From the NCBI GenBank assembly GCA_021927905.1, contig BLLK01000048.1, positions 1 through 35,414 of the forward strand: a DNA stretch of 35,414 nucleotides. Direction: 5' to 3'. Source of the DNA: Chaetoceros tenuissimus. Taxonomy: Eukaryota > Bacillariophyta > Thalassiosirophyceae > Chaetocerotales > Chaetocerotaceae. Positions 1 to 10,605 of this stretch are shown piece by piece (within the stretch, counting starts at the first letter, position 1; every line of letters starts with the position of its first letter). The position numbers and the translations under genes were made by a program. Below the pieces are notes generated by a model, which did no database searches, was not told the origin of the DNA, and saw only the letters and a list, made by a program, of their open reading frames with translations.

Positions 1-3000
1 TATCGCTAGCAACCACGATGGAAGAAGTTGCCCGTCCAAGACTAGGTGCCAAAGCTACCAAGCAGGTAGCAATTCCTGTTAACGATGCCACTTCACCTCT
101 ATATGAGTTCTTATCTCGATTCAGGCCCGGTACCACTCCTCCTCCCTTTATCCACTGAGATCCATCTGCGCTAGAGATCACCCAAGCTCCTGTACAAATG
201 CTGTATATTTCAAAGTATGATCCATCTCCCACAGCCACCGCAGTTCCATTCTTTATATCCTCAAGCACCTTATCAATTTTATCTGATGTCTCAATGAACT
301 TAAACATCCATGGTACTAGAGGTCTATTTATGCTATAGCCATTTATCTTCCGTTTGTACTTCGTTATCATCGGAACTCCCCATTTATCTGTAGAGTCCAC
401 CAATAGATTGTTACTACTCCACTCTACTGTCGCCCGTCTCATATTGTGCCTGTTATTAGGACAAAGAGTCACTCCTGCCGAAGTATATCCTGTATGTTCA
501 GTTTGAATTTTAGCATACATTGTCCAATCGTCCCCATCCAGGAAGCAGAGCCACTGATAATCCTCAGTAACAAACCAATCCCAGTTATCCAGCCAATCCT
601 GATCATCCTTTACAATCCAATCTCCAAGCATAAAATTATTTGTTCCCTGTGGGAATATCCTGAAAATGAAATCCATCCAAGTATCCCACTCATGTCTTTC
701 TACGCTATGTGATCGAGGCCACAAAAACTTATTTCTTTGTCCTCTGAACTTGGATCTATGATAGAACACTCTATTCAACTTTGTTCCGCTAGTGTTGCAC
801 AAATCACTAATTGAAACCAAGTTGTTATGCATTCTAACAGCGTTTATATGCGCCAACTGTGTACCTCTGTACCCTGCTGCATATGCTACTTGCATAATAG
901 ACTTGTCACCTTGTCTAGCTGGTTCCAATTGGAAGTGCTTCACCTTGGCCTGGATCCCATTTTCTTTCATAAAGTTCAAGGTATATGAAATCCAGGAGTG
1001 CTTGGCGCAGTATTCTAAACCAATTTTCATATTCACTGTCGCAGTGATATCCCCATACAGCCCCATCTCCAGTACCATCGCCTGTACATTAGACTGAAGC
1101 AGATCCTGTGTAGGAGATTGTTTCCAGTGATGAAACAAGAGAGCTGAGACCTTTACCACCCCACACCTTAGGTGCATACTAGTTGCCCCTGTTCCCAAAT
1201 TAGCTACGCTTGCGTCCCTCAGACTGGTGATCAAATTCGCACTATACCCTGCTCTCTGCAGAGACAGCCTCGTTGCTGGTGTCATAATCTTAGTACAGTT
1301 CTCTTTTGTAAAAGTATTTGGTAGTAGCACATACTCCACCTTTCTGCAAATTGTGGAGCAATACGCATTCCATGACAACTCTGCAGAGCATTGACCTTTA
1401 CGAAGTTTACTCGCCCATTCAGTCACAGCTTTTGAGGATTCTGCAACTTGTCTCTCATTATTTCCATCCATCGCCATCCAGACTCCTAGCATTTCCTGTG
1501 CATCTGAACATTTCAAGCGCTGTAAACTGACCTTCTTATTCTTGTCATTACGAATAGACAAGACCATATCACCCACATCTGGATCAAATGCTTTCCAGTC
1601 ACCCTGATGTCTCTTATAATCAATCAAGGTATAGTAGGTCTTCTTGGTCTCTAGAGCACCTCCTGTCACTTCCATCAGATCCCTCCACTGATCAAGTAAA
1701 TCCTGCATTTTACCCATTACTTCCTCTGCGTCGTCTCCCGATTGAATGAGGTCTGCGTCATCTACAAATGCAAATCCCAGCAACTGAAAGGTTTCTTTAG
1801 ATAAACACATACAGAAACTGTCACAGAAACCTTGTTCCCGTAAAATAGTAAAGATAACTGAACTCAAAATGGACCATATAACCGGGCCAGCAGCATTCCC
1901 TTGTAGCACTCCTTGTGGCGCGTTTCTCCATCCCGTGTAAGAACTTCCTCCATACGAGCCTTTGGACTCTCCAAAAGCTGTACATGTTCTATGTACCATC
2001 TTCTGAATGGTTTCAAACATCGCAAACACTTTAGTTTTCGACACTCCGACCCTTAGTAAAGCTAGTGTAGCTGCCGAATGTACTATTCTATCATAACAGC
2101 CTGTAAGGTCCGACATTGCTAATGACCAGCATTTCCTGTCATATTGTCGTTGATCCAGAGTCAGCCTTCTATTCAAAGCATGATCTTTACAGTCTCTACC
2201 CGGTCTGCTATATTGTTCCGGAGCTATTGCACCTTTTTGAATTGCCAAATAAATTGCTTCCTTTTGCATAGTTTTATTGTGCTGATTGAAATCTGGTGCA
2301 AGTATCCCAAGAGTACGTTTTTTCTCGATACGAAATTCCATTAACTTCTTCAGAATCATCAAGTCCAAACATGTTTTCCATCTTTCAGGAGAGTATCCCG
2401 AGAGTACAGGGATTTCGGCACGCATAAACAGAATTGTACGCAGCAGCTCACTTTTCATAGCTGCTTTAAAATGTCCCAGATGTTGAGCGTATGTACACGT
2501 TTTTTCTTTGCGTATATTATACCCTTTCACAAAGTTGGCAAAGTGATCTTCCAAAGAATCCTCATAAGGGGGAACTTCAATCTCATCTAATTCTTTACAA
2601 GCCTCTATGAAATCTCTCGTGGATTGTGAAGTGCCTTCCGGGAAGATAAAGGTGCCATCTAATACTGAAGCCGTTGCTGGACCTTCTCCATAATTACCCA
2701 ATAGTTTTACATATTCTTGATCCAACAACTGGGAACCACCTTCCGTCTGGTGATACTTTTTCTCATTTTCATTCAGAATTACACGCTCCATATCCTCTTG
2801 CTTTGTGTACTCTTTCAACAATCCATCTGGTTGAGTTACCCAAACCTTAGATGTGGATCCTGCTGAGTTTTTATTGAAAATGTGCTTCTGTATCATGGAT
2901 GCCTCCTTTTGCTTCTCTCTCGCCAATTGAGATCTAATAATTGTCGCCAATTTCCCTTCTCCTGCAGCTTCTTTAGCTGCAGCCAGCTGATATCTATGGG

Positions 3001-4474
3001 AATAGTGCAAGCTTTTAGAATTCTTTTTCAATTCCTTCACTCGAGCTCTGGCCTTGGCCCTTTCTATTGCAACTTCTTCCACTGACAGTTCCTTATATAC
3101 TATTCCCAACCTCCTCTGCATGTTGATCATCGTCCTTGCGTGAATGAATTTCTCCTTCTTAACTCGTGAATATCTCTTGTTCCAGTAATCTCGTATCTGC
3201 ATTGCTTTGTCAAGTATAGCACTATGAGGATGTTTGTTCTTGTGAAGTTTCCTGCAAGATTTTTCTGCTTCCTCTTGACACTGAACAATTTCTCTATCAA
3301 TTGCTTCATACTCTCTCTGTAGATGTGCAGGTAACGGATACACTGCATTATTATACACCTGTTCCATTCTCTGAAAAATTCCAGCCTCTAGCATGAGCAC
3401 CTCTAGCTTCTCCACATATCGTTGCACCACTCGTGGATCTTTCAGCACCAGCCTTCTAGCATCTGGTGGAACAAACTTTGGCTGTGAACAGTTCAGCTTC
3501 TCCTTGCATACATCCATCCAAATTCCCCTATGGTCACTACCCAAACGAGAGAATGAAAGGAATCCACAATATTCTGCTTCCAATTCTTCCGGAACAAAGA
3601 TTGCATCGATAGGATCATTCTTTGATTTCTTACATGTACGTGGTAATTTGCCATGCTTCTTCGCAATCAAATCCTCCAGTCCTCGAAGTTCCATCCATTC
3701 CACTACCTCTGAGTACTCTGAGTTAAAGTCCCCCATGACAAAGACCTTCCTCCCCATTTCTTGCAGCTCTTTTATCCTGATGTCCAAATCAACCCAAAAG
3801 AGTTTCCTTGGATCCCTTTCTGCTTCTGGAGGTATATAGTGAACATGCTCTTCGTCTCTAATAGCACCATGCTGATTGATATATACTTGTTGCTGTGCCG
3901 GCACTCCTTCTTCACCCGACTTGCTAGCATTGGGACAGTAACAAGTGATGAACGTAGTCTTGGTGCCTTCTTTCCCGTTAATGGTCATTTCCGTCCATCT
4001 TCCAAGACCTCTAGGATCTCTGTTCTTAAGCTTCCCATGGACGCTAGCCGTAATATCACCTACACAGACCATCGCTGTTCCTCCCCATTGTAATTCTCTC
4101 CTTTGAGGTATTTGTCTATTATTCGCCACTACTGCCTTGCTGTTGCCAATTCTATAGCTCCTCATGATCTTCCACAATGCTCTATCCTCTCCCACCATCC
4201 TCCAATCCTTATTCACTTCCGCCATTCCTACTATGTCTACTTGCTTTCGTTCAACAAAGTCCAGAAGTTTATTTAACTTATTACTACTCTTAACTGTGTG
4301 TGTGTCTTCCTGAATTTTTCCAATACCTTGCATGTTGTAAAATAGGATACGTAGGCAGCCTTTAGTTACAACCTGGGGAATAGCATCACCAGCTATTCCA
4401 GAAGTCGTCGATTTGACAGTTTCCGGTACCTTCTCACGACGTCGAGGGGCACTAGGGAAAAAGTCTACACTCAT
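1..4474 (-). CDS. LINE ORF2: endonuclease / reverse transcriptase / RNase H, partial
   Basis: I read 1,491 codons from the ATG at 4474 to the window edge and met no stop. An exonuclease-endonuclease-phosphatase domain occupies about residues 43-320, with catalytic-type residues N47 (FYNMQG), E86 (GMAEV), D249 and N251 (MGDFNSE), and S313-D314-H315. The central part, about 330-600, is Lys/Glu-rich and probably a linker. The reverse transcriptase follows, with motif A at MSDLTGCYD (D789), the APQGVLQGN turn, and motif C FVDDAD (D905, D906). A C-terminal RNase H begins at VGDGSY (D1417) and RGEV (E1461); its last acidic residue lies beyond the edge. Known role of the family: nicking target DNA and copying the element RNA in place. 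The start is chosen because its ATG overlaps the ORF1 stop as ATGA, an arrangement that would fit termination-coupled reinitiation. No disabling mutation is seen. Confidence 0.9.
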   Translation of the reverse strand, partial: MSVDFFPSAPRRREKVPETVKSTTSGIAGDAIPQVVTKGCLRILFYNMQGIGKIQEDTHTVKSSNKLNKLLDFVERKQVDIVGMAEVNKDWRMVGEDRALWKIMRSYRIGNSKAVVANNRQIPQRRELQWGGTAMVCVGDITASVHGKLKNRDPRGLGRWTEMTINGKEGTKTTFITCYCPNASKSGEEGVPAQQQVYINQHGAIRDEEHVHYIPPEAERDPRKLFWVDLDIRIKELQEMGRKVFVMGDFNSEYSEVVEWMELRGLEDLIAKKHGKLPRTCKKSKNDPIDAIFVPEELEAEYCGFLSFSRLGSDHRGIWMDVCKEKLNCSQPKFVPPDARRLVLKDPRVVQRYVEKLEVLMLEAGIFQRMEQVYNNAVYPLPAHLQREYEAIDREIVQCQEEAEKSCRKLHKNKHPHSAILDKAMQIRDYWNKRYSRVKKEKFIHARTMINMQRRLGIVYKELSVEEVAIERAKARARVKELKKNSKSLHYSHRYQLAAAKEAAGEGKLATIIRSQLAREKQKEASMIQKHIFNKNSAGSTSKVWVTQPDGLLKEYTKQEDMERVILNENEKKYHQTEGGSQLLDQEYVKLLGNYGEGPATASVLDGTFIFPEGTSQSTRDFIEACKELDEIEVPPYEDSLEDHFANFVKGYNIRKEKTCTYAQHLGHFKAAMKSELLRTILFMRAEIPVLSGYSPERWKTCLDLMILKKLMEFRIEKKRTLGILAPDFNQHNKTMQKEAIYLAIQKGAIAPEQYSRPGRDCKDHALNRRLTLDQRQYDRKCWSLAMSDLTGCYDRIVHSAATLALLRVGVSKTKVFAMFETIQKMVHRTCTAFGESKGSYGGSSYTGWRNAPQGVLQGNAAGPVIWSILSSVIFTILREQGFCDSFCMCLSKETFQLLGFAFVDDADLIQSGDDAEEVMGKMQDLLDQWRDLMEVTGGALETKKTYYTLIDYKRHQGDWKAFDPDVGDMVLSIRNDKNKKVSLQRLKCSDAQEMLGVWMAMDGNNERQVAESSKAVTEWASKLRKGQCSAELSWNAYCSTICRKVEYVLLPNTFTKENCTKIMTPATRLSLQRAGYSANLITSLRDASVANLGTGATSMHLRCGVVKVSALLFHHWKQSPTQDLLQSNVQAMVLEMGLYGDITATVNMKIGLEYCAKHSWISYTLNFMKENGIQAKVKHFQLEPARQGDKSIMQVAYAAGYRGTQLAHINAVRMHNNLVSISDLCNTSGTKLNRVFYHRSKFRGQRNKFLWPRSHSVERHEWDTWMDFIFRIFPQGTNNFMLGDWIVKDDQDWLDNWDWFVTEDYQWLCFLDGDDWTMYAKIQTEHTGYTSAGVTLCPNNRHNMRRATVEWSSNNLLVDSTDKWGVPMITKYKRKINGYSINRPLVPWMFKFIETSDKIDKVLEDIKNGTAVAVGDGSYFEIYSICTGAWVISSADGSQWIKGGGVVPGLNRDKNSYRGEVASLTGIATCLVALAPSLGRATSSIVVASD

Positions 4475-6903
4475 TTAGACTTCTGCGCAGCTACTGAGCT
4501 GCGACTATGGCTACGAAGAACTCTCTGATTCACTCCAGGTGGAGAAGGAGTAGGTTGTGGAGGGGTAGCCCCCTTTCTCTTAGACTTGGCAGGAGTATCA
4601 CGTTCTCCACGAGGACTACGGACAGGTTTCATACTTTCATCCTCTATCTCCTGTTGCTGATCGCCTTGTAGACCATTCAAGTTCTGAACATACTCAGTGG
4701 TACCGGTGACAAGCCCCTGAGAAACTCCTGTAGTTCTCTCTGGAGTAGTAGGGACAGGAATCTTGGTAGGATCTTCCTCCATGGTTTCTACCTTTTCTTT
4801 CTCACTCTCCTCCTTCTCCTCAGCATCCTTTGCCTCAGGAGCCTTCATCTCCTCATCTGTCTCCTTCTCCTTCTCCTCGACACCCTCTGCCGCAGGAGCC
4901 TTCATCTCCTCAACTGTCTCCTTATCCTTCTCCTCGACACCTTCTGCCGCAGGAGCCTTCATCTCATCCTCTTTCTCCTTTTCCTTCTGTTCCTCGTCAC
5001 TGATTAGATCCACCACTGCAGTTGGGGGAAGCTGGATACCCTGATCCTTCGCAATCTTTTTGAGTTTTTCAAGTTCTGCAACCAGAGTAGCATTAGTCTC
5101 CATCATTGACTTATTTTTCTCTGTCAATGTGGCGGTGTTCTCGGTTCCCTTGGTACCATTACTAAGCAGACTGACGTTATCCGTGTTCACTACTGCTGGA
5201 GTAGGATTTGCTTTTGTCTCCGCAGTCAAGTCATCTTCCTCTCTAGCCAAGGCATTGTTTTCTTGTGACGAGAGGAAAGCAGCCTGGACATTTGTCACAT
5301 CAACTTCCACAAATTCTAGGATATCATGATGGCTAGCAGGTGGTGTATACACTCCAGTAGCAGTATCCCAAGTCCCTCCGTTGCAGTAGGAGATAAAGGA
5401 ACTAGAACAGTACCCATGCGGTGAAACCCCAAGCACTGTTTCCATCCACACTGGGAAACCTTGTGAGATAGAGACTGCCTCTTGATCCGAATGCGGTAAG
5501 TAGTGCAGGACTGCGCTTTCACTACCAAGAATAGTGATGGAGTGAAACAATGGTACTTTTCTAACATTACCTCTAACCATAACCGCCCTGGTCGCCTTGC
5601 ACTGCATAAGTAGTTGTGCAATATAGTAAGATCTGCCGTTTACCGTAACCGAGGCAAACAACTTTACGTCATCTAGTTCGACGCTACAAAGTCTCTGGTT
5701 CAACAGAATTTGGGCGTTTAATCCTTCCTTGAACGCTCTCTTCTGTTTAGTGTGCTTCGTCCAGGATGGTTGGGACAAGTCAACGATGATTACTCTACTT
5801 CCCAACATCTGCTTGTTTTTAAAGTACTTCTGAAGGTTCTTAACTACTGAAGTGCCTGTGGCTCTTTCCCCTTCTACTTGCATTACACGCTTGTGTAGCC
5901 AATCAGGAGTAGAGTTCACCTGTCCTTTCATGTTCTTAGGAACCTGTGCCGGAGCAAACTTGAGCCCAAGGGTATCATCTCCACCAATTACACGTAGCAA
6001 ATGTAAAGTGAGTTCCGAGTCAGTAGACTCCTCAGATAGGTTGATAATGTAACAAAGGATATGCGGATTAATCGCATCAGAGCAGGCCTTTATAGCACGA
6101 AAGTAAGTTACCCATCCCCCTTGATCAGTCTTGTCGAAACTGTTCAAGGTAGCAGAGGCTTCATGTAGGAAATATTCCGAGAACTCGCCTTGCACCTTAA
6201 GGAGAATACGAACATAGAATCTTTGAGGTTCATTTTTGGCCTCGAACCATCTAAAATCCTTTATGTATTTTTTCTGAGTCGGCGCGTCCAAAGTGAGCTG
6301 CTGCAACCCAAGAGTGTCTCCGTACTTAGTAGCTGGGGTGTTCCACGGAAGAAGGGAGGTGGGAGCATTGGTTTGTTCCTGGACAGTGGAAACCACCTCA
6401 TTCACCTTTGCAACAATCTCCTGATGGGTTTTCACCTTAACTTCCAAGTTCAACCTGATAGTGGTGAAAGTGGATTCGTTGGACGCCTGGTTAGTGACTG
6501 CACTTGCGTTGTCATCAATTTCCTCCAGATTGAGGTAATACTCGGCTGCCATAGTGAAGGTAGACATAGCGTTGATTGCTTGACGGTTCATCTTGATGGA
6601 GTTAAATATCTTTCTGAAACAATAAAGTGAGTGGAGGTATGTTTGTCTTCTTGTCTTTAACATATGTTTGGCATCACCTGCCATGCCAGTTTTAATCTTG
6701 TCAGGAGGTATCTTGAGTCTTCTAGGTTCATTCTTGTCTGGGGGCTTAAATCTTTCGGATAAATTCTTGGAAATTAGGTCAACACACACACAGTTAAAAG
6801 TAGAAAAGTGGCGGGCTAAGAAAGTGAAAAAAGGAAGATGTGTTAGCTGAAAAGCAAGCCATCCGCTTACGCCGATGGGAAAGATAACAGTCCAATATCT
6901 CAT
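4471..6903 (-). CDS. LINE ORF1 protein with acidic repeats (unknown fold)
   Basis: This frame of 810 codons lies directly upstream of ORF2 and ends in a TGA that overlaps the ORF2 ATG. By position it is the element's ORF1, which in LINEs usually encodes an RNA-binding or chaperone protein of the ribonucleoprotein particle. I see no zinc knuckle or RRM. The middle of the protein is globular-looking. The C-terminal third holds a long Glu/Lys tract with 19-residue repeats (EEMKAPAAEGVEEKEKET type), then a basic Ser/Pro/Arg-rich tail that could bind nucleic acid. The frame is open upstream to 6918 with a TTG; the first ATG is at 6903. The first 45 or so residues are hydrophobic and may really be 5' UTR, so a later ATG (MAGDAK or MNRQAI) is also possible. 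Product type is confident from position only. Confidence 0.75.
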   Translation of the reverse strand: MRYWTVIFPIGVSGWLAFQLTHLPFFTFLARHFSTFNCVCVDLISKNLSERFKPPDKNEPRRLKIPPDKIKTGMAGDAKHMLKTRRQTYLHSLYCFRKIFNSIKMNRQAINAMSTFTMAAEYYLNLEEIDDNASAVTNQASNESTFTTIRLNLEVKVKTHQEIVAKVNEVVSTVQEQTNAPTSLLPWNTPATKYGDTLGLQQLTLDAPTQKKYIKDFRWFEAKNEPQRFYVRILLKVQGEFSEYFLHEASATLNSFDKTDQGGWVTYFRAIKACSDAINPHILCYIINLSEESTDSELTLHLLRVIGGDDTLGLKFAPAQVPKNMKGQVNSTPDWLHKRVMQVEGERATGTSVVKNLQKYFKNKQMLGSRVIIVDLSQPSWTKHTKQKRAFKEGLNAQILLNQRLCSVELDDVKLFASVTVNGRSYYIAQLLMQCKATRAVMVRGNVRKVPLFHSITILGSESAVLHYLPHSDQEAVSISQGFPVWMETVLGVSPHGYCSSSFISYCNGGTWDTATGVYTPPASHHDILEFVEVDVTNVQAAFLSSQENNALAREEDDLTAETKANPTPAVVNTDNVSLLSNGTKGTENTATLTEKNKSMMETNATLVAELEKLKKIAKDQGIQLPPTAVVDLISDEEQKEKEKEDEMKAPAAEGVEEKDKETVEEMKAPAAEGVEEKEKETDEEMKAPEAKDAEEKEESEKEKVETMEEDPTKIPVPTTPERTTGVSQGLVTGTTEYVQNLNGLQGDQQQEIEDESMKPVRSPRGERDTPAKSKRKGATPPQPTPSPPGVNQRVLRSHSRSSVAAQKSK
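4841..5000 (-). repeat. 57-bp tandem repeat inside LINE ORF1
   Basis: Units begin at 4841, 4898 and 4955; the third is partial and diverged. The 57-bp period equals 19 codons and keeps the frame. Each unit encodes an acidic segment with the core EEMKAPAAEG. Confidence 0.85.
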
Positions 6904-7079
6904 GATATCCGACTGCAAACACTAAACCAAGTACAGAAATCGAAACCTCTGACCCGTATATATATGTGGCTCCAAGGAGAGTATTTACTTTAATGTATAG
7001 CCAAACTTCGTATTTTTGAGGGTTTCAAAAAATTCGCGCGCGAAAAAGTATTGTCGTAACAATTATTGACGACACATTT

Positions 7080-7608
7080 CAATCCACTGCACATCATCTT
7101 CAAATATTGCTACCTCACCAATATGTTTTCAATCACATCTTCACATCAGATGCTACATCCTCTTTGTTTCAATCTCTATTTCCATCGCATCCTATCACAC
7201 AACTCAATTTAGCTTCACTTCAACACTCATTATTAGCACATACGAAAACTTCCAACATCATCTCTGCTTGCTTCATCGCAAACAATAATATATCCTTCTA
7301 CAATTGGATTGACATGATTCTGCTCATCACTTGTACTCATATCAATCCTTCTAACAACGAATTCACATCACTACAAGCAGTCTGGCTATGGGTTTCCCCA
7401 ATTTCTCTTGCAAAGCACTCTCATTCCACTATCTCCGAAGCAGCCTCTACATGCCTAGCACCATTTCACTGGTCCTGCCATTCTATATCACTCAATGCAG
7501 CTCACTTAGGCAACAGTATCTCCGCTGAGAGAATCTTTTTCTCAATCTCTCCTACATCTGATCACCCACCTTTACCAACACAATGTGACACCATCTCTGA
7601 CACCATGA
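7080..7608 (+). other. Probable decayed 5' part of the adjacent gypsy-like relic
   Basis: This stretch has the same C/A/T-rich, G-poor plus strand as the relic downstream and starts just where the LINE side ends. A 172-codon open frame (7107-7625) exists, but it lies in a different frame from the downstream pol and shows no motif that I recognise. If it belongs to the pol, one or more frameshifts separate it. No reverse transcriptase motif is visible. Confidence 0.35.
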
Positions 7609-10230
7609 TATTTACCACACATTGATCCTTCACTTAATATTTCCTCCAACTGCCAATTATCCATCATTTCTACCACAACACCTTCTTTACCTACAGACAT
7701 ATATTCTCCAGCCATTCTTCACACACTAAATACAAATGTTATATTGGATCCGTCAGGACCAGCAATCAAACCTTCTCCTCATCTTTCTACCAATGATTTC
7801 CTCGGTTCACGGTTTGGCATTCCTTACGCATCCTCGCATCTTCTTACACATATCCGACCTATCAGCAATAAAGAACTACTATCTACATATGGCTTCCACC
7901 ATGTCCTGTCACAACCCATCAACACAACATCACTTGACAGATTTCTACCATACTCAATTCCATCCAGCATCATTTCCACAACCCTCACAACAATTGATAG
8001 CAATGCCTCTTTCCTTGATGACATCACATATGGATCTGAACCTTATACCAACTCTTCATCCTCTTACTCTACAAATATACAACAAGTCCCTCCTTCACCT
8101 TCCCTTGACTGGAATACAGCATACACCAATGATCCAGATTGCAACAATATTTTATCAGGATTGCGTACACATGATGCTGGATCCTGGTCCAAAGATGAAC
8201 TCAGTACTATTTCAAAAGCATATCACACTTTCCTCCGCGACGGTCGCATCATTTTCTGGAATCAAAAGCTAGTCTACGTCAAATGTATCTTCCCTAACCA
8301 ACAATATCTTGCTCTCATCATTGTCCAATAATCCCTCCGGCAGCGAATCTTCGATTATTATCATGCAGGACTCATTGGAGCACATGTCGGTGAATACAAA
8401 ACACTTTTCCGCATCCGACTCAGATACTTTTGGCCAGGACTTCGAACTGACATCAAAACAATGTTAAAGTCCTGTGCTCGTTGCCAAACTTATGATCGCT
8501 GGAAATCTAGACGCTCCAAAGTATATTTCTCTTGGCCTGTCACCTGTCCCTTCTACATTATGCATGTTGATTTATGGACAGCTGGCAATAACTCTGAAAT
8601 TGGACATGGCCAACTCATGAATACAATGTGCGACATCTCACAATTTGTCATCTCTATCCCTATTGAGAACCAAACTGCTGAGCACTTAGCTCAACTATAC
8701 ATTGAACAAGTTATCCTTACATTTGGCATGTGTGCAGTCATTGTTGTAGATGCAGACAATTCATTCCGTGGTGAATTTGAACAAATGTGCAAAATCCTCA
8801 AGATTCATTATTGGCCATTGGCTCGCAATAATCATAAAGGCCTTTTGGTTGAACACTATCATCGATACTTAAATAAAGTCCAAACAATAGTTAGTGAAGA
8901 ACGTGGTACTCACACCACTTTCAGTCAAACTTGCAAGATTGCACAATATGGATGGAACTGTTCTCCAGTTGAAGGCTTAGACATTACTAGAAGCATGATT
9001 GCTCTTGGTCGCGACCTTCCTTTTCCTCTTGATATAGAACTATCACAACTTCCTCAGCTAAATGATGGATCTATGCACACACTCTTTGAATTCCTCCGTC
9101 TAGCATCCAATAACAGCCGATTTGCTTAATCCATATCTCAACTGTTAATCGAAGAACGACGTAAATCTATGCGAGAACGAGCAAATCAAAACAAAATAAC
9201 CCCTCCATTTCAAGTAGGTGATGTTGTCAAAGCTCATATTCAAGTCAAAAGTAATGGTAAAGTTGGAAAGTTATCTTATCAGATTAAAGGACCCCTTCAA
9301 ATCACGAAAGACCTTCAAAATGGCTCATTCGAAGTTTAGCGGTATGTCAATCCTAATGCAGCTACTTGGAAATACAGAGGCTGTGATCTTTATTTAATAC
9401 CACCTTCACTTTATCCTTCTAATCCTCTTGACACCATGGACCAATGATACATCAATTTTGAACATGCACCTATACCTAATCCATTGAAGAAACCACTCCG
9501 TATCGAAATTAACAATGCCGAAGTATTCTCACCCTTCACACAACACATTACCGATAAAATTGATCAACCAGAATCATCAATTGATATTGAAGCATGTCAA
9601 CCTCATATCCTCAATACTTCTTTACCACCACCATCATTACCTTCCCCAACTTTACCACCACAACCAGCACATTCCCCTGAAACATTACATTCTACCATTT
9701 CAAATTCTACAGGCAAACTCTTTTTTATTCAATTTATTCCTCGTAACACAATCCGCAAACATTGGTATATAGTTCAAGTCGACCTTCAATCCACTACAGA
9801 ACTCAACCTTCCTTCAAATTCATATTGGTGCGTATTCCTTGCTTAACATCCTTCTGATGAATGTAAAAGTGATGAAACTGCTCGATGGTGGCCATTATGG
9901 CACAAATATACCAAAGATCCCGAAACCAAGCTTATAACATATGGCAAACGTGTTTTATTCCAACCAAATATCACAGATCCAGATCCCGACTGTTATATCA
10001 AATGGGCAGATGATATAGATCTTTCCAAAGATTCTCTCCTCAGACCTTTTGACTTCAAACCAATTAATTCTTTCAACCGTACGCGCAATCTAATTCCAAC
10101 TTCCATCCTTTGAGAATTTACAAATATTTGTAACTTTAATTTCCTTCCACCACCTACTTTCGGAAATAAATCATCTCATCAACCATCAACACGGAAACAA
10201 CCTTCTTGAAAACGCAAGCAAACTTCATGA
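7609..10230 (+). pseudogene. Decayed Ty3/gypsy-like pol (integrase region), in-frame stops only
   Basis: One reading frame runs through the whole stretch. It includes an integrase zinc-binding module (about 8359-8490: YYHAGLIGAH, then WPGLRTD, then SCARC) and a DDE-type core with D in HVDLW, D in VVDADNSF and E in LLVEHYHR. A C-terminal part follows that includes a QVGDVVKAHI strand and then a Pro-rich and a basic tail. The frame is broken by TAA 8329, TAA 9127, TAG 9337, TGA 9445 and TAA 9844. TGA 10111, 10207 and 10228 may mark the true end or further decay. No frameshift is needed between 7609 and 10113. Function of the family is insertion of element cDNA into the host genome. RT, protease and LTRs are not seen, so this is a dead fragment. 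The gypsy assignment rests on the zinc module and core layout; a related LTR lineage is possible. Confidence 0.75.
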
Positions 10231-10605
10231 TTCTACATATCTCATTTCCTTCATATTCCCACTCTACATCTTTTACATATTTTTGAATAGAAGAAGAACC
10301 GATGTAAAACTCATTTACTAATATAGCTAGAGACATATATCAATAATACTGACATCACAGCTGTCAGACTGACACCTTCCTCATTCTTCGATGAACACAA
10401 CAACATATCTAATCAATAGCATCTAAATATAATAACAATATCATCCCTTTTGTTTACCTGTTACACATTACTTCAGCAGCAAATGAAAATTACCAATCCT
10501 TGAAAATGATCCACCACCACCACATAACCGCCCAGTATTTGTACTCTGCAAAATCATTGAAGCTGTAATGAGCTCCACTCAAGATTCAGAGAAGGGCGGA
10601 GGATC

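Larger units (their letters stand above)
1..6990 (-). mobile_element. LINE-type (non-LTR) retrotransposon, 3' end beyond window
   Basis: The unit reads leftward and consists of ORF1 (4471-6903) followed by ORF2 (4474 to the left edge). The domain order endonuclease/exonuclease/phosphatase, reverse transcriptase, RNase H is that of I-clade-like non-LTR elements. Both frames are open without interruption, so the copy may be young or recently active. The 5' end is not fixed: the AT-rich stretch from about 6904 to 7030 could be its 5' UTR, and the composition changes abruptly near 7080, where the gypsy relic begins. The 3' UTR, tail and target-site duplication lie outside the window. Confidence 0.85.

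Noticed and set aside
3393-3839. 148-codon plus-strand frame opposite the LINE ORF2
   Set aside because: It is antisense to an intact endonuclease-RT frame and has no motif of its own.
4763-5044. Serine/phenylalanine-rich plus-strand frame
   Set aside because: It is the antisense image of the Glu/Lys repeats in the LINE ORF1.
7736-8272. 178-codon frame overlapping the gypsy-like pol
   Set aside because: It overlaps the frame that continues into the integrase and shows no conserved segment; low G content leaves all frames open.
7609-10113. Possible stop-codon reassignment in the gypsy-like pol
   Set aside because: All three stop codons occur inside the frame, while other genes in the window use them normally. 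Decay is the simpler explanation.
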